64,000 nucleotides of DNA from Ruegeria sp. HKCCD4315 (GTDB lineage: Bacteria > Pseudomonadota > Alphaproteobacteria > Rhodobacterales > Rhodobacteraceae). The notes beneath the pieces are model-generated. The model was not told the DNA's origin. It was given only the letters and a program-made list of their open reading frames with translations, and ran no database searches. The translations under genes were made by a program, and so were the position numbers. Below, piece after piece: positions 17,528-26,317 of this stretch (position 1 is the first letter of the stretch; each line of letters begins with the position of its first letter). The stretch is taken from contig NZ_WVRN01000001.1 in the NCBI RefSeq assembly GCF_013112245.1, forward strand, positions 686,501 through 750,500, in the 5' to 3' direction.

Positions 17528-18409
17528 ATGACAGACCTGACCGCTGGGTCCCCGACCGTCGACCAGATCCGCGATGACTATACGGCGATGACGCGCCGCA
17601 AACGGGTCTATGGTGGTATCCTCCTGATCCTGTTCGTTGCCGTTATGGCCTCGGGCTTTCGTGTTGCTGACGACCGCAACGCTGGCAGTTTCCGCGATGG
17701 CTGGACGCGTATTTTCGACTACCCCGCTGAGGTTTTGGCCGAGGCGTGGGAAAAAATCGGCGCGCTGCCGGAAAACCTGGCCAAGTTTTTCCCCGCACTG
17801 ATCGAAACACTGAATATCGCCGCCGCTTCGACCTTGATCGGCGCGATTGCAGGCACGTTTCTGGCCCTGATGTCGACGCGCGGCATGGCACTTTGGCCCG
17901 CCTTGATCCCTTTGTTTCGACGAATTGCAGATGTGTGCCGCGCGGTCCCCGAGATTGTGATCGCACTAGTTCTGATTTTCATTTTGGGCGGTGGTCCGGT
18001 TCCGGCGATGATTGCGATTGCCATTCACACAGCAGGTGCACTGGGCAAGCTGTTCTCCGAGGTCAACGAAAACGCCTCGCTCAAGCCGGTCGAGGGCCTG
18101 CATTCGGTGGGTGCGAACTGGTCGCAACGCATGTATCTGGGCGTGATCCCACAGGTCGGACCGAATTATGTCAGCTACGCGTTGCTGCGGTTCGAAATCA
18201 ATATTCGCGCCTCGGCCATCCTGGGTTTTGTTGGCGCTGGTGGTCTGGGCTATGAGCTGCGCAACGCCATGTCCTGGGGGCAGGGGCGGTACGATGAGGC
18301 CGCGGCCATTTTCCTTTTGCTTTTCGTAACAATCGTCGTCGTGGATCAGCTGTCCGGTGTCCTGCGCGACCGTCTGACTCATGGGACGGAAAAAGGAGCC
18401 TCGGTATGA
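17528..18409 (+). CDS. phnE: Phosphonate ABC transporter permease
   Basis: 293 residues with about six transmembrane helices and the cytoplasmic coupling loop EVNENASLKPVEGLHSVGANW, which contacts PhnC. The end, LGFVGAGGLGYELRNAM, is typical of PhnE. CCAGGAG precedes the ATG. The stop overlaps the next permease start by four bases (ATGA), so the two permease halves are made together, presumably as a heterodimer. Confidence 0.94.
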   Translation: MTDLTAGSPTVDQIRDDYTAMTRRKRVYGGILLILFVAVMASGFRVADDRNAGSFRDGWTRIFDYPAEVLAEAWEKIGALPENLAKFFPALIETLNIAAASTLIGAIAGTFLALMSTRGMALWPALIPLFRRIADVCRAVPEIVIALVLIFILGGGPVPAMIAIAIHTAGALGKLFSEVNENASLKPVEGLHSVGANWSQRMYLGVIPQVGPNYVSYALLRFEINIRASAILGFVGAGGLGYELRNAMSWGQGRYDEAAAIFLLLFVTIVVVDQLSGVLRDRLTHGTEKGASV

Positions 18410-19773
18410 GCACCTTCGCAACCAATCTGACCGTCGATGAGCTCAAAGCCGAAGCAGACCGTCTGTTCAGTCGCAAAAGACTGATGAATTTCGGGCTGCC
18501 CGCGCTGGTGCTTGTCTATCTGGTCTACGTCTTCTTTGCGTTTGACGTTCCCGGCCTTGCAGCGCGTGCGAATTGGGAAAACGGCAAGACCCTTGTGTCC
18601 GACAGCTACAGCTACAAGACGCATATCGAGCGTGACAACCGCACCGGCGAGGTTTCGGCCGCGATCGAGGGCGAACGCAAGGGCGCATATCCTGAAGGTC
18701 AGGCCCCGGACTGGGTGACGCTGGGCGAGACAACCGTGATCGATCTGGAAGACGGCCACGTGGTGCGGTTCGGGCCGGAAACGGTCGAATATGACATCCC
18801 CGGTTATGGAACTGTTCGGGCAACACCCAGCCGGTCGGCGGGCGTACAGGCAGAGTTGCCTGCGGGTGACGTACCAGAGTGGATCAACGTTTCGAAGAAC
18901 CGCTTGGCAATCAAGACGGATGCTGGCCGTTTGACCGTCACACGCAATCGGTCGGAAGTGTTTCGCTACTTCACCGGGTGGGAGTTGTTCTGGTTCACGC
19001 TCGACAGCCCCTATTACGGCAAGTCCTTCCCCGAACTGGCCGGGCGGGCGGCGTCGGGTGAGGCGGGTGCAATTTTTAATGACTTCTGGACCAACAAGAT
19101 GTGGCGGCATCAGGATGTGGCTTGGGCGATCTTCGAGACGATCCTGATGGCGTTTCTGGGCACGCTGGGCGCGGCCATGGTCGCGTTGCCACTGGCCTTC
19201 CTTGCAACGCGCAACTTCAACCCGATGAAATCCATCCGCTTTGCTATGCGTCGCGTTTTCGACTTCGTGCGCGGTGTGGACGCCTTGATCTGGACCGTGG
19301 TGCTGGCCCGTGCCTTTGGCCCCGGACCTTTGACAGGCGCGCTGGCCATTCTGGTGACTGACACCGGGACCTTCGGTAAGATTTTCTCGGAAGCGTTGGA
19401 GAATGTGGACCAGAAGCAAATCGAGGGCGTTCAGTCCACAGGCGCAAATGCGCCGCAGAGATATCGTTTTGGGGTCATTCCGCAGGTCACGCCTGTGTTG
19501 CTGAGCCAGCTGTTGTATTTTCTGGAATCCAACACCCGCAGCGCGACGGTGATTGGTGCAATCACAGGCGGTGGCATTGGCCTTCTGCTGACGCAGGCAA
19601 TCATCACGCAAAAGGATTGGGAAGAGGTCGCATACTACATCATCCTGATCATCCTGATGGTCATGTTGATGGACTGGTTCTCGGGTTGGCTGCGCAAACG
19701 ATTGATCCAGGGCGAAACGGGTAAAAAACGCAAGCCGCGCGATGCTGCACGCAAGACATTCCTGTTACCCTGA
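18406..19773 (+). CDS. phnE: Second phosphonate ABC permease with large periplasmic insertion
   Basis: 455 residues, about 160 longer than the first PhnE. After one N-terminal helix (about residues 28-45) comes a hydrophilic, beta-rich region to about residue 190, then the usual permease core with coupling loop [24 protein letters not shown] and C-terminal helices. The insertion must face the periplasm. It may help dock the binding protein. The gene is coupled to phnE1 by ATGA overlap. Confidence 0.93.
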   Translation: MSTFATNLTVDELKAEADRLFSRKRLMNFGLPALVLVYLVYVFFAFDVPGLAARANWENGKTLVSDSYSYKTHIERDNRTGEVSAAIEGERKGAYPEGQAPDWVTLGETTVIDLEDGHVVRFGPETVEYDIPGYGTVRATPSRSAGVQAELPAGDVPEWINVSKNRLAIKTDAGRLTVTRNRSEVFRYFTGWELFWFTLDSPYYGKSFPELAGRAASGEAGAIFNDFWTNKMWRHQDVAWAIFETILMAFLGTLGAAMVALPLAFLATRNFNPMKSIRFAMRRVFDFVRGVDALIWTVVLARAFGPGPLTGALAILVTDTGTFGKIFSEALENVDQKQIEGVQSTGANAPQRYRFGVIPQVTPVLLSQLLYFLESNTRSATVIGAITGGGIGLLLTQAIITQKDWEEVAYYIILIILMVMLMDWFSGWLRKRLIQGETGKKRKPRDAARKTFLLP

Positions 19774-19792
19774 ACAAAGATGGGGACATTCA

Positions 19793-20407
19793 ATGGCACG
19801 ACTGCGCGCTGATCAGCCGTATATTCATAATGATTGTCAGATCACCAACAGCGGCTTTGGTGCATATGTCGAGATTGGTGCTGGCAGCCGAGTGGCAAAC
19901 TCGGTTTGGGGCGACTATTCCTATTGCGACCGGACTTGTGATATCGCCAATGCCGAAATTGGAAAGTTCGCAAACATAGCAAGCTTTACTCGCATCGGAG
20001 CGACAGATCACCCGATGGACAAGGCCTCGCTGCATCATTTTCACTATCGTTCCGCCGACTATTGGGACGATGCCGAAGATGATGCGGATTGGTTCGCGCA
20101 TCGCGCCAGTCGCACCGCCCGGATCGGGCATGATACCTGGATCGGACATGCCGCGATCATCAAGCCCGAGGTCACGATCGGCAATGGTGCCGTGGTCGCT
20201 TCAGGTGCGGTGGTTACCAAAGACGTACCGCCTTATACGATTGTTGCAGGTGTCACGGCTCAGGTGCTGCGCAACAGGTTCCCCGAGGGCGTCGCGGACA
20301 GGATGGAACAACTTGCGTGGTGGGATTGGGAAAACGCCAAGCTTCGCGCGGCTTTGCCGGATTTTCGCACCCTAAGTGCCGAAGCGTTTTTGGAAAAGCA
20401 CGCGTAA
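19793..20407 (+). CDS. Phosphonate-associated hexapeptide-repeat acyltransferase
   Basis: 204 residues from ATG 19793 (GATGGGGA upstream). A left-handed beta-helix is evident from hexapeptide repeats ([70 protein letters not shown]) with an inserted His-rich loop ([11 protein letters not shown]) that forms the active site in xenobiotic acetyltransferases. It matches the transferase hexapeptide family found within phn operons. It may acetylate aminoalkylphosphonates, a PhnO-like job, but this is inferred from context. It is last in the transport operon. Confidence 0.88.
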   Translation: MARLRADQPYIHNDCQITNSGFGAYVEIGAGSRVANSVWGDYSYCDRTCDIANAEIGKFANIASFTRIGATDHPMDKASLHHFHYRSADYWDDAEDDADWFAHRASRTARIGHDTWIGHAAIIKPEVTIGNGAVVASGAVVTKDVPPYTIVAGVTAQVLRNRFPEGVADRMEQLAWWDWENAKLRAALPDFRTLSAEAFLEKHA

Positions 20408-20436
20408 CTCTGTTCTCGCAGATCCAAGAGCCGAAA

Positions 20437-20451
20437 ACCCCTTTTGGGGGT
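20437..20451. terminator. Convergent terminator between acyltransferase gene and phnF
   Basis: ACCCC (20437-20441) pairs with GGGGT (20447-20451) around a 5-base loop. On the minus strand it is followed by TTTT, suiting the end of phnF. On the plus strand it ends the transport operon less well. Confidence 0.6.
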
Positions 20452-21162
20452 CTATTCTTCGTTCAGGGTCAGCGTGACCCGCTCACCCGCGAAAACGGTT
20501 CGCCCATATTCAACCGGCTGGCCATCTGGATCGGCGTTCACGCCGACCGAGAATAGAACCGGAGCCCCCTCGGACAGTTGAAGCTGCAGGGCTTGTGTTG
20601 CCGTTGCCCCGCGTGCTGTCAAACGGGTCGAGATGCGTGTGTAATCCGCGATGCCGTTGGCTTGCAGAGCTTTTGTAACCGATTGCGTTTCAGTCAGCGT
20701 CTGCAACAGGTCGGGAAAACGCGCGGCTGGAAAAACGCTTTGAAACACGGCCACAGGCTGCCCGTCCGCCAATGACAGACCGTCATAGACATGCACCGGA
20801 TCACCTTTGTCCAAACCCAAGGCTTCGGCTTCTGCTTCATCTGCCGCGCGTGTGGTCAGCGCGAGGATTTTTTTGCCCGGCATCTTACCGCTGGCCGAGA
20901 TGTTTTTGTGATACCGAACTCTTTTGCCGATTGGATAGTCAGTTGGTCGTGCTGCCACGAACACGCCTGCGCCGCGCCTGGCGTGGACGAGACCTTGTTG
21001 CGACATGTCTGCCAACGCGCGCCGCACAGTGTGGCGATTGACGCCATAAGTGGCGGCCAATTGTGCTTCGGTCGGCAGGCGATCTCCGGTTTGATAGCGC
21101 CCTTCGGCGATGTCCGAGGTCAGGCGCAGGGCGATGCTTTTCCAGATCGGCGTTTTGCTCAT
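20452..21162 (-). CDS. phnF: Phosphonate operon regulator, GntR/HutC family
   Basis: 236 residues. The N-terminal winged helix-turn-helix carries LPTEAQLAATYGVNRHTVRRAL (recognition helix near residues 38-52). The rest is a UTRA effector domain ending GRTVFAGERVTLTL. HutC-type PhnF proteins repress phn genes and release DNA on binding a ligand. It is divergent from phnG across a 103-base region holding TTGTCTA-type half sites, the probable operator. Its position splits the transport operon from the C-P lyase operon. Confidence 0.92.
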   Translation of the reverse strand: MSKTPIWKSIALRLTSDIAEGRYQTGDRLPTEAQLAATYGVNRHTVRRALADMSQQGLVHARRGAGVFVAARPTDYPIGKRVRYHKNISASGKMPGKKILALTTRAADEAEAEALGLDKGDPVHVYDGLSLADGQPVAVFQSVFPAARFPDLLQTLTETQSVTKALQANGIADYTRISTRLTARGATATQALQLQLSEGAPVLFSVGVNADPDGQPVEYGRTVFAGERVTLTLNEE

Positions 21163-21178
21163 GTCATCAAATCTTCAC
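21161..21178 (+). promoter_or_regulatory. Possible Pho box upstream of phnG
   Basis: ATGTCAT (21161-21167), a 4-base spacer, and TCTTCAC (21172-21178) follow the 7-4-7 Pho-box layout. The first heptamer is near consensus; the second matches only 4 of 7. It overlaps the phnF start codon, so PhoB bound here could also hinder phnF expression. Confidence 0.35.
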
Positions 21179-21218
21179 ACCATCGCGGATTGCGACTCGG
21201 ATGCCTAAAGGGTAATAT

Positions 21219-21247
21219 TTGTCTAGTTGTATAGTTCATGTAGACAA
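21219..21247. promoter_or_regulatory. Probable PhnF operator
   Basis: Three related half sites are packed in 29 bases: TTGTCTAG (21219-21226), TTGTATAG (21227-21234) and, inverted, GTAGACAA (21240-21247). The outer pair makes a TTGTCTA...TAGACAA inverted repeat. GTCTA/GTATA halves are typical of HutC-family operators. The site lies 19 bases before phnG. Confidence 0.5.
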
Positions 21248-21265
21248 CCCGGCCAAGAGGCTTTG

Positions 21266-21724
21266 ATGACAAATCAGACAGAAATCGCGACGCAGGCGCG
21301 GAAGGAATGGATGGGTCTGCTGGCCCGTGCGCCGGACGATGCTTTGATGAGGCTATGGGATGGCATTCAGGACCGCCCAAGTTTTGAATGGCTGCGCAGC
21401 CCTGAAGTGGGCGGCGTCATGGTGAGAGGTCGCACCGGAGCTACCGGAGCGCCGTTCAATCTGGGCGAAATGACCACCACGCGCTGTTCGGTCGTGCTGC
21501 AGGATGGCACGGTTGGTCACGGATATGTGCAGGGCAGGTCCAAGCCCAAGGCCAAAGCCGCAGCGTTGATTGATGCCATGATGCAGACGACTTCCGCGGA
21601 TGAGTTGAAGGCAAAGCTGATCAACCCGCTGCGGACGCAAATGCAGAAGACCAAAACCGCGCGCGCCGCCAAGGCAGCTGCAACGAAGGTCGAGTTTTTC
21701 ACACTGGTCCGGGGGGAAGACTGA
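21266..21724 (+). CDS. phnG: C-P lyase core subunit PhnG
   Basis: 152 residues from ATG 21266. The pattern is that of PhnG: an N-terminal helix (RKEWMGLLARAP), FEWLRSPEVGGVMVRGRTGATGAPFNLGEMTTTRCSV, GHGYVQGRSKPKAKAAALIDAMMQ. PhnG is part of the PhnGHIJ core; with PhnI and PhnH it helps transfer the phosphonate to the ribose of ATP, releasing adenine. It is the first gene of the lyase operon. The stop overlaps the phnH start (TGATG). Confidence 0.95.
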   Translation: MTNQTEIATQARKEWMGLLARAPDDALMRLWDGIQDRPSFEWLRSPEVGGVMVRGRTGATGAPFNLGEMTTTRCSVVLQDGTVGHGYVQGRSKPKAKAAALIDAMMQTTSADELKAKLINPLRTQMQKTKTARAAKAAATKVEFFTLVRGED

Positions 21725-22299
21725 TGGCTGCGCAAACACAGTTTTCCGGGGGCTTTCAAAACGCGCCTGTCCAGGCCGCCCACGCGTTTCGTGCGGCCAT
21801 GACCGTCATGGCGCGCCCGGGTGATATTCGCACCCTAACGGGCAGTGAACCCCCTGCGCCTTTGTCCGTGGCAGCAGGTACGCTGTTGCTGACGCTGTGC
21901 GACCCCGAAACGAAGGTGCATCTGGCCAGTGACGCTGATACCGATGCGGTTCGCAAATGGCTGACCTTCCACACGGGCGCGCCGATTGTGTCAGCGGATC
22001 AGGCGGATTTTGCCGTTGGTACGTGGGGCGCGTTAGGTCCTTTGAACGCCTATCGTATCGGGACGCCGGAATACCCGGACCGGTCTGCGACCCTAATTGT
22101 AGAATGCGACCAGCTTGAGCAAAGCGGTGCCATACTGAGCGGCCCTGGGATCAAGGACACCGCGCGGTTGTCTCTGCCGGATGTTCCAGCGCTTCAAGGC
22201 AATGCGATGCTGTATCCGCTGGGGTGCGATTTCTTCTTTACCTGCGGTGACAGGATCGCGGCTCTGCCGCGCAGCACGCAGATCAGGACAGAGGGCTAA
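21724..22299 (+). CDS. phnH: C-P lyase core subunit PhnH
   Basis: 191 residues, usual length. FSGGFQNAPVQAAHAFRAAMTVMARPG at the N-terminus and LPRPD-like VECDQLEQSGAILSGPGIKDTARLSLP with LYPLGCDFFFTCGDRIAALPRST at the C-terminus are characteristic. PhnH is a PLP-transferase-fold subunit without PLP that completes the core complex. Translation is coupled to phnG (one-base overlap), and phnI follows 3 bases after its stop. Confidence 0.95.
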   Translation: MAAQTQFSGGFQNAPVQAAHAFRAAMTVMARPGDIRTLTGSEPPAPLSVAAGTLLLTLCDPETKVHLASDADTDAVRKWLTFHTGAPIVSADQADFAVGTWGALGPLNAYRIGTPEYPDRSATLIVECDQLEQSGAILSGPGIKDTARLSLPDVPALQGNAMLYPLGCDFFFTCGDRIAALPRSTQIRTEG

Positions 22300-22302
22300 G
22301 CG

Positions 22303-23394
22303 ATGTATGTAGCTGTCAAAGGGGGCGAAAAAGCCATCGAGAACGCCCATACGTGGCTGGCCGAAGAACGCCGGGGCGCGACTGATGTGGCGGAACTGAG
22401 CCTTGCGCAGATCCGCGAACAACTGAGCCTTGCCGTAAACCGGGTCATGGCTGAAGGGTCGTTGTTCGACCCCGACCTTGCGGCGCTGGCAATCAAGCAA
22501 GCGCGTGGTGATCTGATTGAGGCGATCTTTCTGGTCCGTGCTTACCGTACGACTCTGCCGCGCTTTGGCTATTCCAACCCGGTCGAGACCTCTCAGATGG
22601 CGTGTGACCGCCGGATCTCGGCCACGTTCAAGGATGCGCCCGGCGGGCAGGTTCTCGGTCCGACTTTCGACTACACCCACCGTTTGCTGGACTTCAAACT
22701 GGCTGCTGATGGTGAAGCCCCTAAGGCACCCGAAGGCGCGGCACGTCAGGAGCCGACGCCCCATATCACCGAGTTCCTGAAAGGTGAGGACATCATTCAG
22801 GATGAATCCGCCAGCGATGACACCCCGGGCGACCTGACCCGCGAGCCGATGGAGTTTCCGTCAAACCGTCCCTTGCGCTTACAGTCGCTGACCCGCGGGG
22901 ACGAGGGCTTTGTACTGGGCATGGCCTATTCCACCCAGCGCGGCTACGCCCGCAACCATGCGTTTGTCGGCGAACTGCGCATCGGCAAGGTCGCGGTCGA
23001 AATGGACATCCCCGAGCTGGGTTTCGCCATTGATATTGGTGAAGTCGAGCTGACTGAATGTGAGACGGTCAACCAGTTCACGGGCTCGAAGACAGAACCG
23101 CCACAGTTCACACGTGGCTATGGTCTGGTCTTTGGTCAGTCCGAAAGAAAATCCATCGCGATGGCTCTGGTCGATCGCGCGCTGCGTTGGGAAGAACTGG
23201 GCGAAGACAATCTGGGTGCACCGGCGCAGGACGAAGAATTTGTCCTGAGCCATGCGGATAACATTCAGGCCACAGGTTTCCTCGAACATATCAAACTGCC
23301 GCATTACGTCGACTTCCAGTCTGAGCTGGAGCTGGTCCGCAAACTGCGTCGCGAGGCTGAAGAACGCATTATGCCAAAGGAGGCCGCGGAATGA
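22303..23394 (+). CDS. phnI: C-P lyase core subunit PhnI
   Basis: 363 residues. It begins MYVAVKGGEKAIENAHTWLA and carries YSNPVETSQMACDRRISATFKDAPGGQ and a long central region ending LPHYVDFQSELELVRKLR. PhnI is the nucleosidase that, with PhnG, H and L, displaces adenine from ATP with the phosphonate to make alkylphosphonate ribose triphosphate. Its stop overlaps the HAD gene start by 4 bases, not phnJ, because an extra gene is inserted there. Confidence 0.95.
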   Translation: MYVAVKGGEKAIENAHTWLAEERRGATDVAELSLAQIREQLSLAVNRVMAEGSLFDPDLAALAIKQARGDLIEAIFLVRAYRTTLPRFGYSNPVETSQMACDRRISATFKDAPGGQVLGPTFDYTHRLLDFKLAADGEAPKAPEGAARQEPTPHITEFLKGEDIIQDESASDDTPGDLTREPMEFPSNRPLRLQSLTRGDEGFVLGMAYSTQRGYARNHAFVGELRIGKVAVEMDIPELGFAIDIGEVELTECETVNQFTGSKTEPPQFTRGYGLVFGQSERKSIAMALVDRALRWEELGEDNLGAPAQDEEFVLSHADNIQATGFLEHIKLPHYVDFQSELELVRKLRREAEERIMPKEAAE

Positions 23395-23987
23395 AGGCCG
23401 TCGTTTTTGACATCGGAAATGTGCTGATCCGATGGGATCCGCATCTGGCCTGGTTGGGCGAGATGGGCAGCCGCGAGGCCGTGGCCGAGTTCCTGACCCG
23501 CATCGATTTTCAAGATCGCAATCTGAGGGCGGATGGCGGAGAGAATTTCGCCGATCTGGCGTCAGAACTGGATGACGCCGAAGACCGGCAACGCCTGAGT
23601 GTGTATGTTGAGCACTATGCCATGACTGTTCCGCAAAAGATCGAAGGAACCTGGCAACTGCTCTATCGATTGAAGGAGCAAGGCACGCAGGTTCACGCAA
23701 TTACAAACTGGTCGGCGGAAACATGGCCGGTTGGTGTTGGCGCGCATCCCGAGTTGGGCGACGTCTTCGATGTGACCATCGTGTCCGGTCAGGAAAAGCT
23801 GTTGAAACCGCAGCCTGAGATTTTTCATCGCTTGTGTGAGCGGGCCGGGCTTGCGCCTGAAAACTGCATTTTCATCGACGACGGGCTGCACAACGTCGAC
23901 GGCGCGCGCGCCGTTGGCATGGATGGCATCCACTTTACGACGCCTCAAGCGCTGGAAAGCGCGTTGATTGAAAGAGGTCTCCTATGA
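23391..23987 (+). CDS. HAD-superfamily phosphatase inserted between phnI and phnJ
   Basis: 198 residues, HAD subfamily IA. Motif I is FDIGNVLIRWD with nucleophile Asp8, motif II HAITNWS, motif III the Lys in KLLKPQPEIF, motif IV FIDDGLHNVDGA. All four are intact, so it should be an active phosphatase on a small phosphorylated metabolite. It overlaps both phnI and phnJ by 4 bases, so it is made with the core lyase. The substrate is unknown; a ribose phosphate or alkyl phosphate from the pathway is the natural guess. Confidence 0.9.
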   Translation: MKAVVFDIGNVLIRWDPHLAWLGEMGSREAVAEFLTRIDFQDRNLRADGGENFADLASELDDAEDRQRLSVYVEHYAMTVPQKIEGTWQLLYRLKEQGTQVHAITNWSAETWPVGVGAHPELGDVFDVTIVSGQEKLLKPQPEIFHRLCERAGLAPENCIFIDDGLHNVDGARAVGMDGIHFTTPQALESALIERGLL

Positions 23988-24844
23988 GCGAGTACAACTT
24001 CGCCTACCTGGACGAACAAACCAAGCGGATGATCCGCCGGGCGATCCTGAAAGGTCTGGCTGTGCCTGGGTATCAGGTTCCCTTTGCCAGCCGCGAGATG
24101 CCCATGCCCTATGGCTGGGGGACGGGTGGCGTTCAGGTCTCGGCGGCGACACTGACGCCCGAGGATACGTTCAAAGTGATCGACCAAGGCGCAGACGACA
24201 CCACCAACGCAGTGTCGATCCGCAAGTTCTTTGAGAACACCGCCGGAGTTGCCACCACGGAGGAGACGAAAAAAGCAACTGTCATCCAGACTCGCCACCG
24301 CATCCCCGAGGCGAAACTGCGCGAAGACCAGATCATCGTCTATCAGGTGCCGATCCCGGAACCTCTGCGCTTTTTGGAGCCGCGCGAGACCGAGACGCGC
24401 AAAATGCACAGCCTTGAAGAATACGGGCTAATGCATGTGAAACTGTACGAGGACATCAGTCAGCACGGGGCGATCTCAACCGCTTATGCCTATCCGGTCA
24501 AAGTATCAGGCCGGTATGTGATGGACCCGTCTCCGATCCCGAAATTCGACAACCCAAAGCTTGAGATGGACGCGATCCAGCTTTTTGGTGCAGGGCGCGA
24601 ACAGCGTATCTATGCAGTGCCCCCGCATACCAAGGTCGTGAGCCTCGATTTCGAGGATTACCCGTTTGAGGCCACCAAAGCCAACCATCCCTGCGATCTG
24701 TGTGGGGCCGAGGACAGCTATCTGGATGAGGTTATCATGGATGACGCAGGCAACCGAATGTTTGTCTGCTCGGACACCGATTATTGCCGGTCGCGCCGTG
24801 AGGCAGGCCACGTGGGCCGACTGGCTGAGGAGGACGCGGCATGA
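23984..24844 (+). CDS. phnJ: C-P lyase radical SAM subunit PhnJ
   Basis: 286 residues. The cysteines Cys237, Cys240, Cys262 and Cys268 reproduce the C-x2-C-x21-C-x5-C spacing of E. coli PhnJ (cluster ligands plus the thiyl-forming cysteine). The N-terminal PGYQVPFASREMPMPYGWGTGG block with Gly29 corresponds to the glycyl-radical site region. PhnJ uses a 4Fe-4S cluster and SAM to split the C-P bond of 5-phosphoribosyl-alkylphosphonate, giving alkane and cyclic ribose phosphate. The gene overlaps phnK by 4 bases. Confidence 0.97.
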   Translation: MSEYNFAYLDEQTKRMIRRAILKGLAVPGYQVPFASREMPMPYGWGTGGVQVSAATLTPEDTFKVIDQGADDTTNAVSIRKFFENTAGVATTEETKKATVIQTRHRIPEAKLREDQIIVYQVPIPEPLRFLEPRETETRKMHSLEEYGLMHVKLYEDISQHGAISTAYAYPVKVSGRYVMDPSPIPKFDNPKLEMDAIQLFGAGREQRIYAVPPHTKVVSLDFEDYPFEATKANHPCDLCGAEDSYLDEVIMDDAGNRMFVCSDTDYCRSRREAGHVGRLAEEDAA

Positions 24845-25611
24845 CCCCCCTGTTGCAAGTCAAGGGCATCGAAAAGCGCTATGGCGCGCGGATCGGATGC
24901 GCGGATGTGAGCTTCGATCTCTACCCCGGAGAAGTGATGGGGATCGTCGGTGAAAGTGGTTCAGGTAAGTCGACCTTGCTGAATTGTCTGGCCGGGCACC
25001 TGGAACCGGACGCCGGGCAAGTGATCTTTGATACCCGAGTGGATGGACCGGTAGACACAGTCACCATGTCCGAGCCGGAACGTCGAATGCTCGGCCGCAC
25101 TGACTGGGCCTTTGTGCATCAGCACGCACGCGACGGGCTGCGGATGTCTGTCAGCGCGGGGGGCAATATTGGTGAGCGGCTGATGGCCGTTGGCGACCGG
25201 CACTATGGCGAGATTCGGGACAAGGCCGTCGACTGGCTGGGCCGGGTCGAGATTGAAGCAGCCCGTGTGGATGATCGCCCCAGCGCGTTTTCTGGCGGGA
25301 TGCAGCAGCGTCTGCAAATCGCGCGCAATCTGGTGACGGGCCCTCGGCTGGTGTTCATGGACGAACCGACTGGAGGGCTGGACGTATCCGTGCAGGCGCG
25401 CTTGCTGGATTTGTTGCGCGGTCTAGTGCGTGAAATGGGGCTGAGCGCCATCATCGTGACGCATGATCTGGCCGTGGTGCGCTTGCTGGCGGATCGGCTG
25501 ATGGTGATGAAAAGCGGTCATGTGGTCGAAGCTGGGCTGACCGATCAGGTGCTGGACGACCCGCAGCATGCCTACACGCAGTTGCTTGTGTCCAGCGTAT
25601 TGCAGGTTTGA
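24841..25611 (+). CDS. phnK: C-P lyase ABC-type subunit PhnK
   Basis: 256 residues with intact Walker A GESGSGKST (37-45), signature FSGGMQQRLQIARNL and Walker B LVFMDEPTGGLDV. PhnK resembles transporter ATPases but binds the PhnGHIJ core at PhnJ and does not partner a permease. No permease gene adjoins it here. It is translationally coupled to phnJ, and phnL follows after 22 bases. Confidence 0.94.
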   Translation: MTPLLQVKGIEKRYGARIGCADVSFDLYPGEVMGIVGESGSGKSTLLNCLAGHLEPDAGQVIFDTRVDGPVDTVTMSEPERRMLGRTDWAFVHQHARDGLRMSVSAGGNIGERLMAVGDRHYGEIRDKAVDWLGRVEIEAARVDDRPSAFSGGMQQRLQIARNLVTGPRLVFMDEPTGGLDVSVQARLLDLLRGLVREMGLSAIIVTHDLAVVRLLADRLMVMKSGHVVEAGLTDQVLDDPQHAYTQLLVSSVLQV

Positions 25612-25633
25612 GTATTTAGGAAAAGATGAAGCG

Positions 25634-26317
25634 ATGATTGAACTGATCGATGTGAGCAAGAGCTTCACCCTTCATAATCAAGGCAGCGCCGTGATCCCGG
25701 TTATGGAAGGCGCGTCGTTGAAAGTAGTGCCGGGGGAATGTGTCGCCCTGACGGGGGCGTCCGGTGCAGGTAAGTCCACACTCATGCGGGTGATCTATGG
25801 CAACTATCTGGCCGCTTCTGGTCAGGTGCTGGTCGGGGGGCTGGACGTTGCGAAAGCCGAGCCGCGCCAGATCCTGTCGCTGCGTCGCGATACTTTGGGT
25901 TATGTCAGCCAGTTCCTGCGGGTTGTGCCTCGGGTGCCGACGCTGGAGGTTGTGGCAGAGCCGCTGCTGGCCGTAGGCACGGACAAACAAGTTGCGTTGG
26001 ATAAGGCGGCTGGGTTGCTGAAACGGCTGAATATTCCCGAGCGTTTGTGGACCCTGAGTCCAACGACATTCTCTGGCGGAGAGCAGCAGCGGGTGAACAT
26101 TGCGCGTGGCTTTGCGCATGAATATCCTGCGATGTTACTGGATGAGCCGACGGCGAGCCTGGATGCGCAGAACCGGGAAACCGTTTTGTCTCTGATTGAA
26201 GAGGCAAAGCAACGTGGTGCGGCGATTGTTGGGATTTTCCACGATCTTGAAGCCCGCGAGCGAGTCTGTGATCGTGAAGTCAATGTCTCGGACTTTACAC
26301 CGGGGCTGGCTGCATGA
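25634..26317 (+). CDS. phnL: C-P lyase ABC-type subunit PhnL
   Basis: 227 residues from ATG 25634. Walker A TGASGAGKST, the Q-loop region YVSQFLRVVPRV, signature FSGGEQQRVNIARGFA and Walker B AMLLDEPTASLDA are intact. PhnL works with PhnK on the core complex in the ATP-dependent steps. The upstream GGAAAAGATGAAGCG gives a ribosome site. It overlaps phnN by 4 bases. Confidence 0.94.
   Translation: MIELIDVSKSFTLHNQGSAVIPVMEGASLKVVPGECVALTGASGAGKSTLMRVIYGNYLAASGQVLVGGLDVAKAEPRQILSLRRDTLGYVSQFLRVVPRVPTLEVVAEPLLAVGTDKQVALDKAAGLLKRLNIPERLWTLSPTTFSGGEQQRVNIARGFAHEYPAMLLDEPTASLDAQNRETVLSLIEEAKQRGAAIVGIFHDLEARERVCDREVNVSDFTPGLAA

Noticed and set aside
18379..19611. 410-codon minus-strand frame across phnE2
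   Set aside because: Antisense to a well-supported permease gene; the translation shows no domain or ribosome site.
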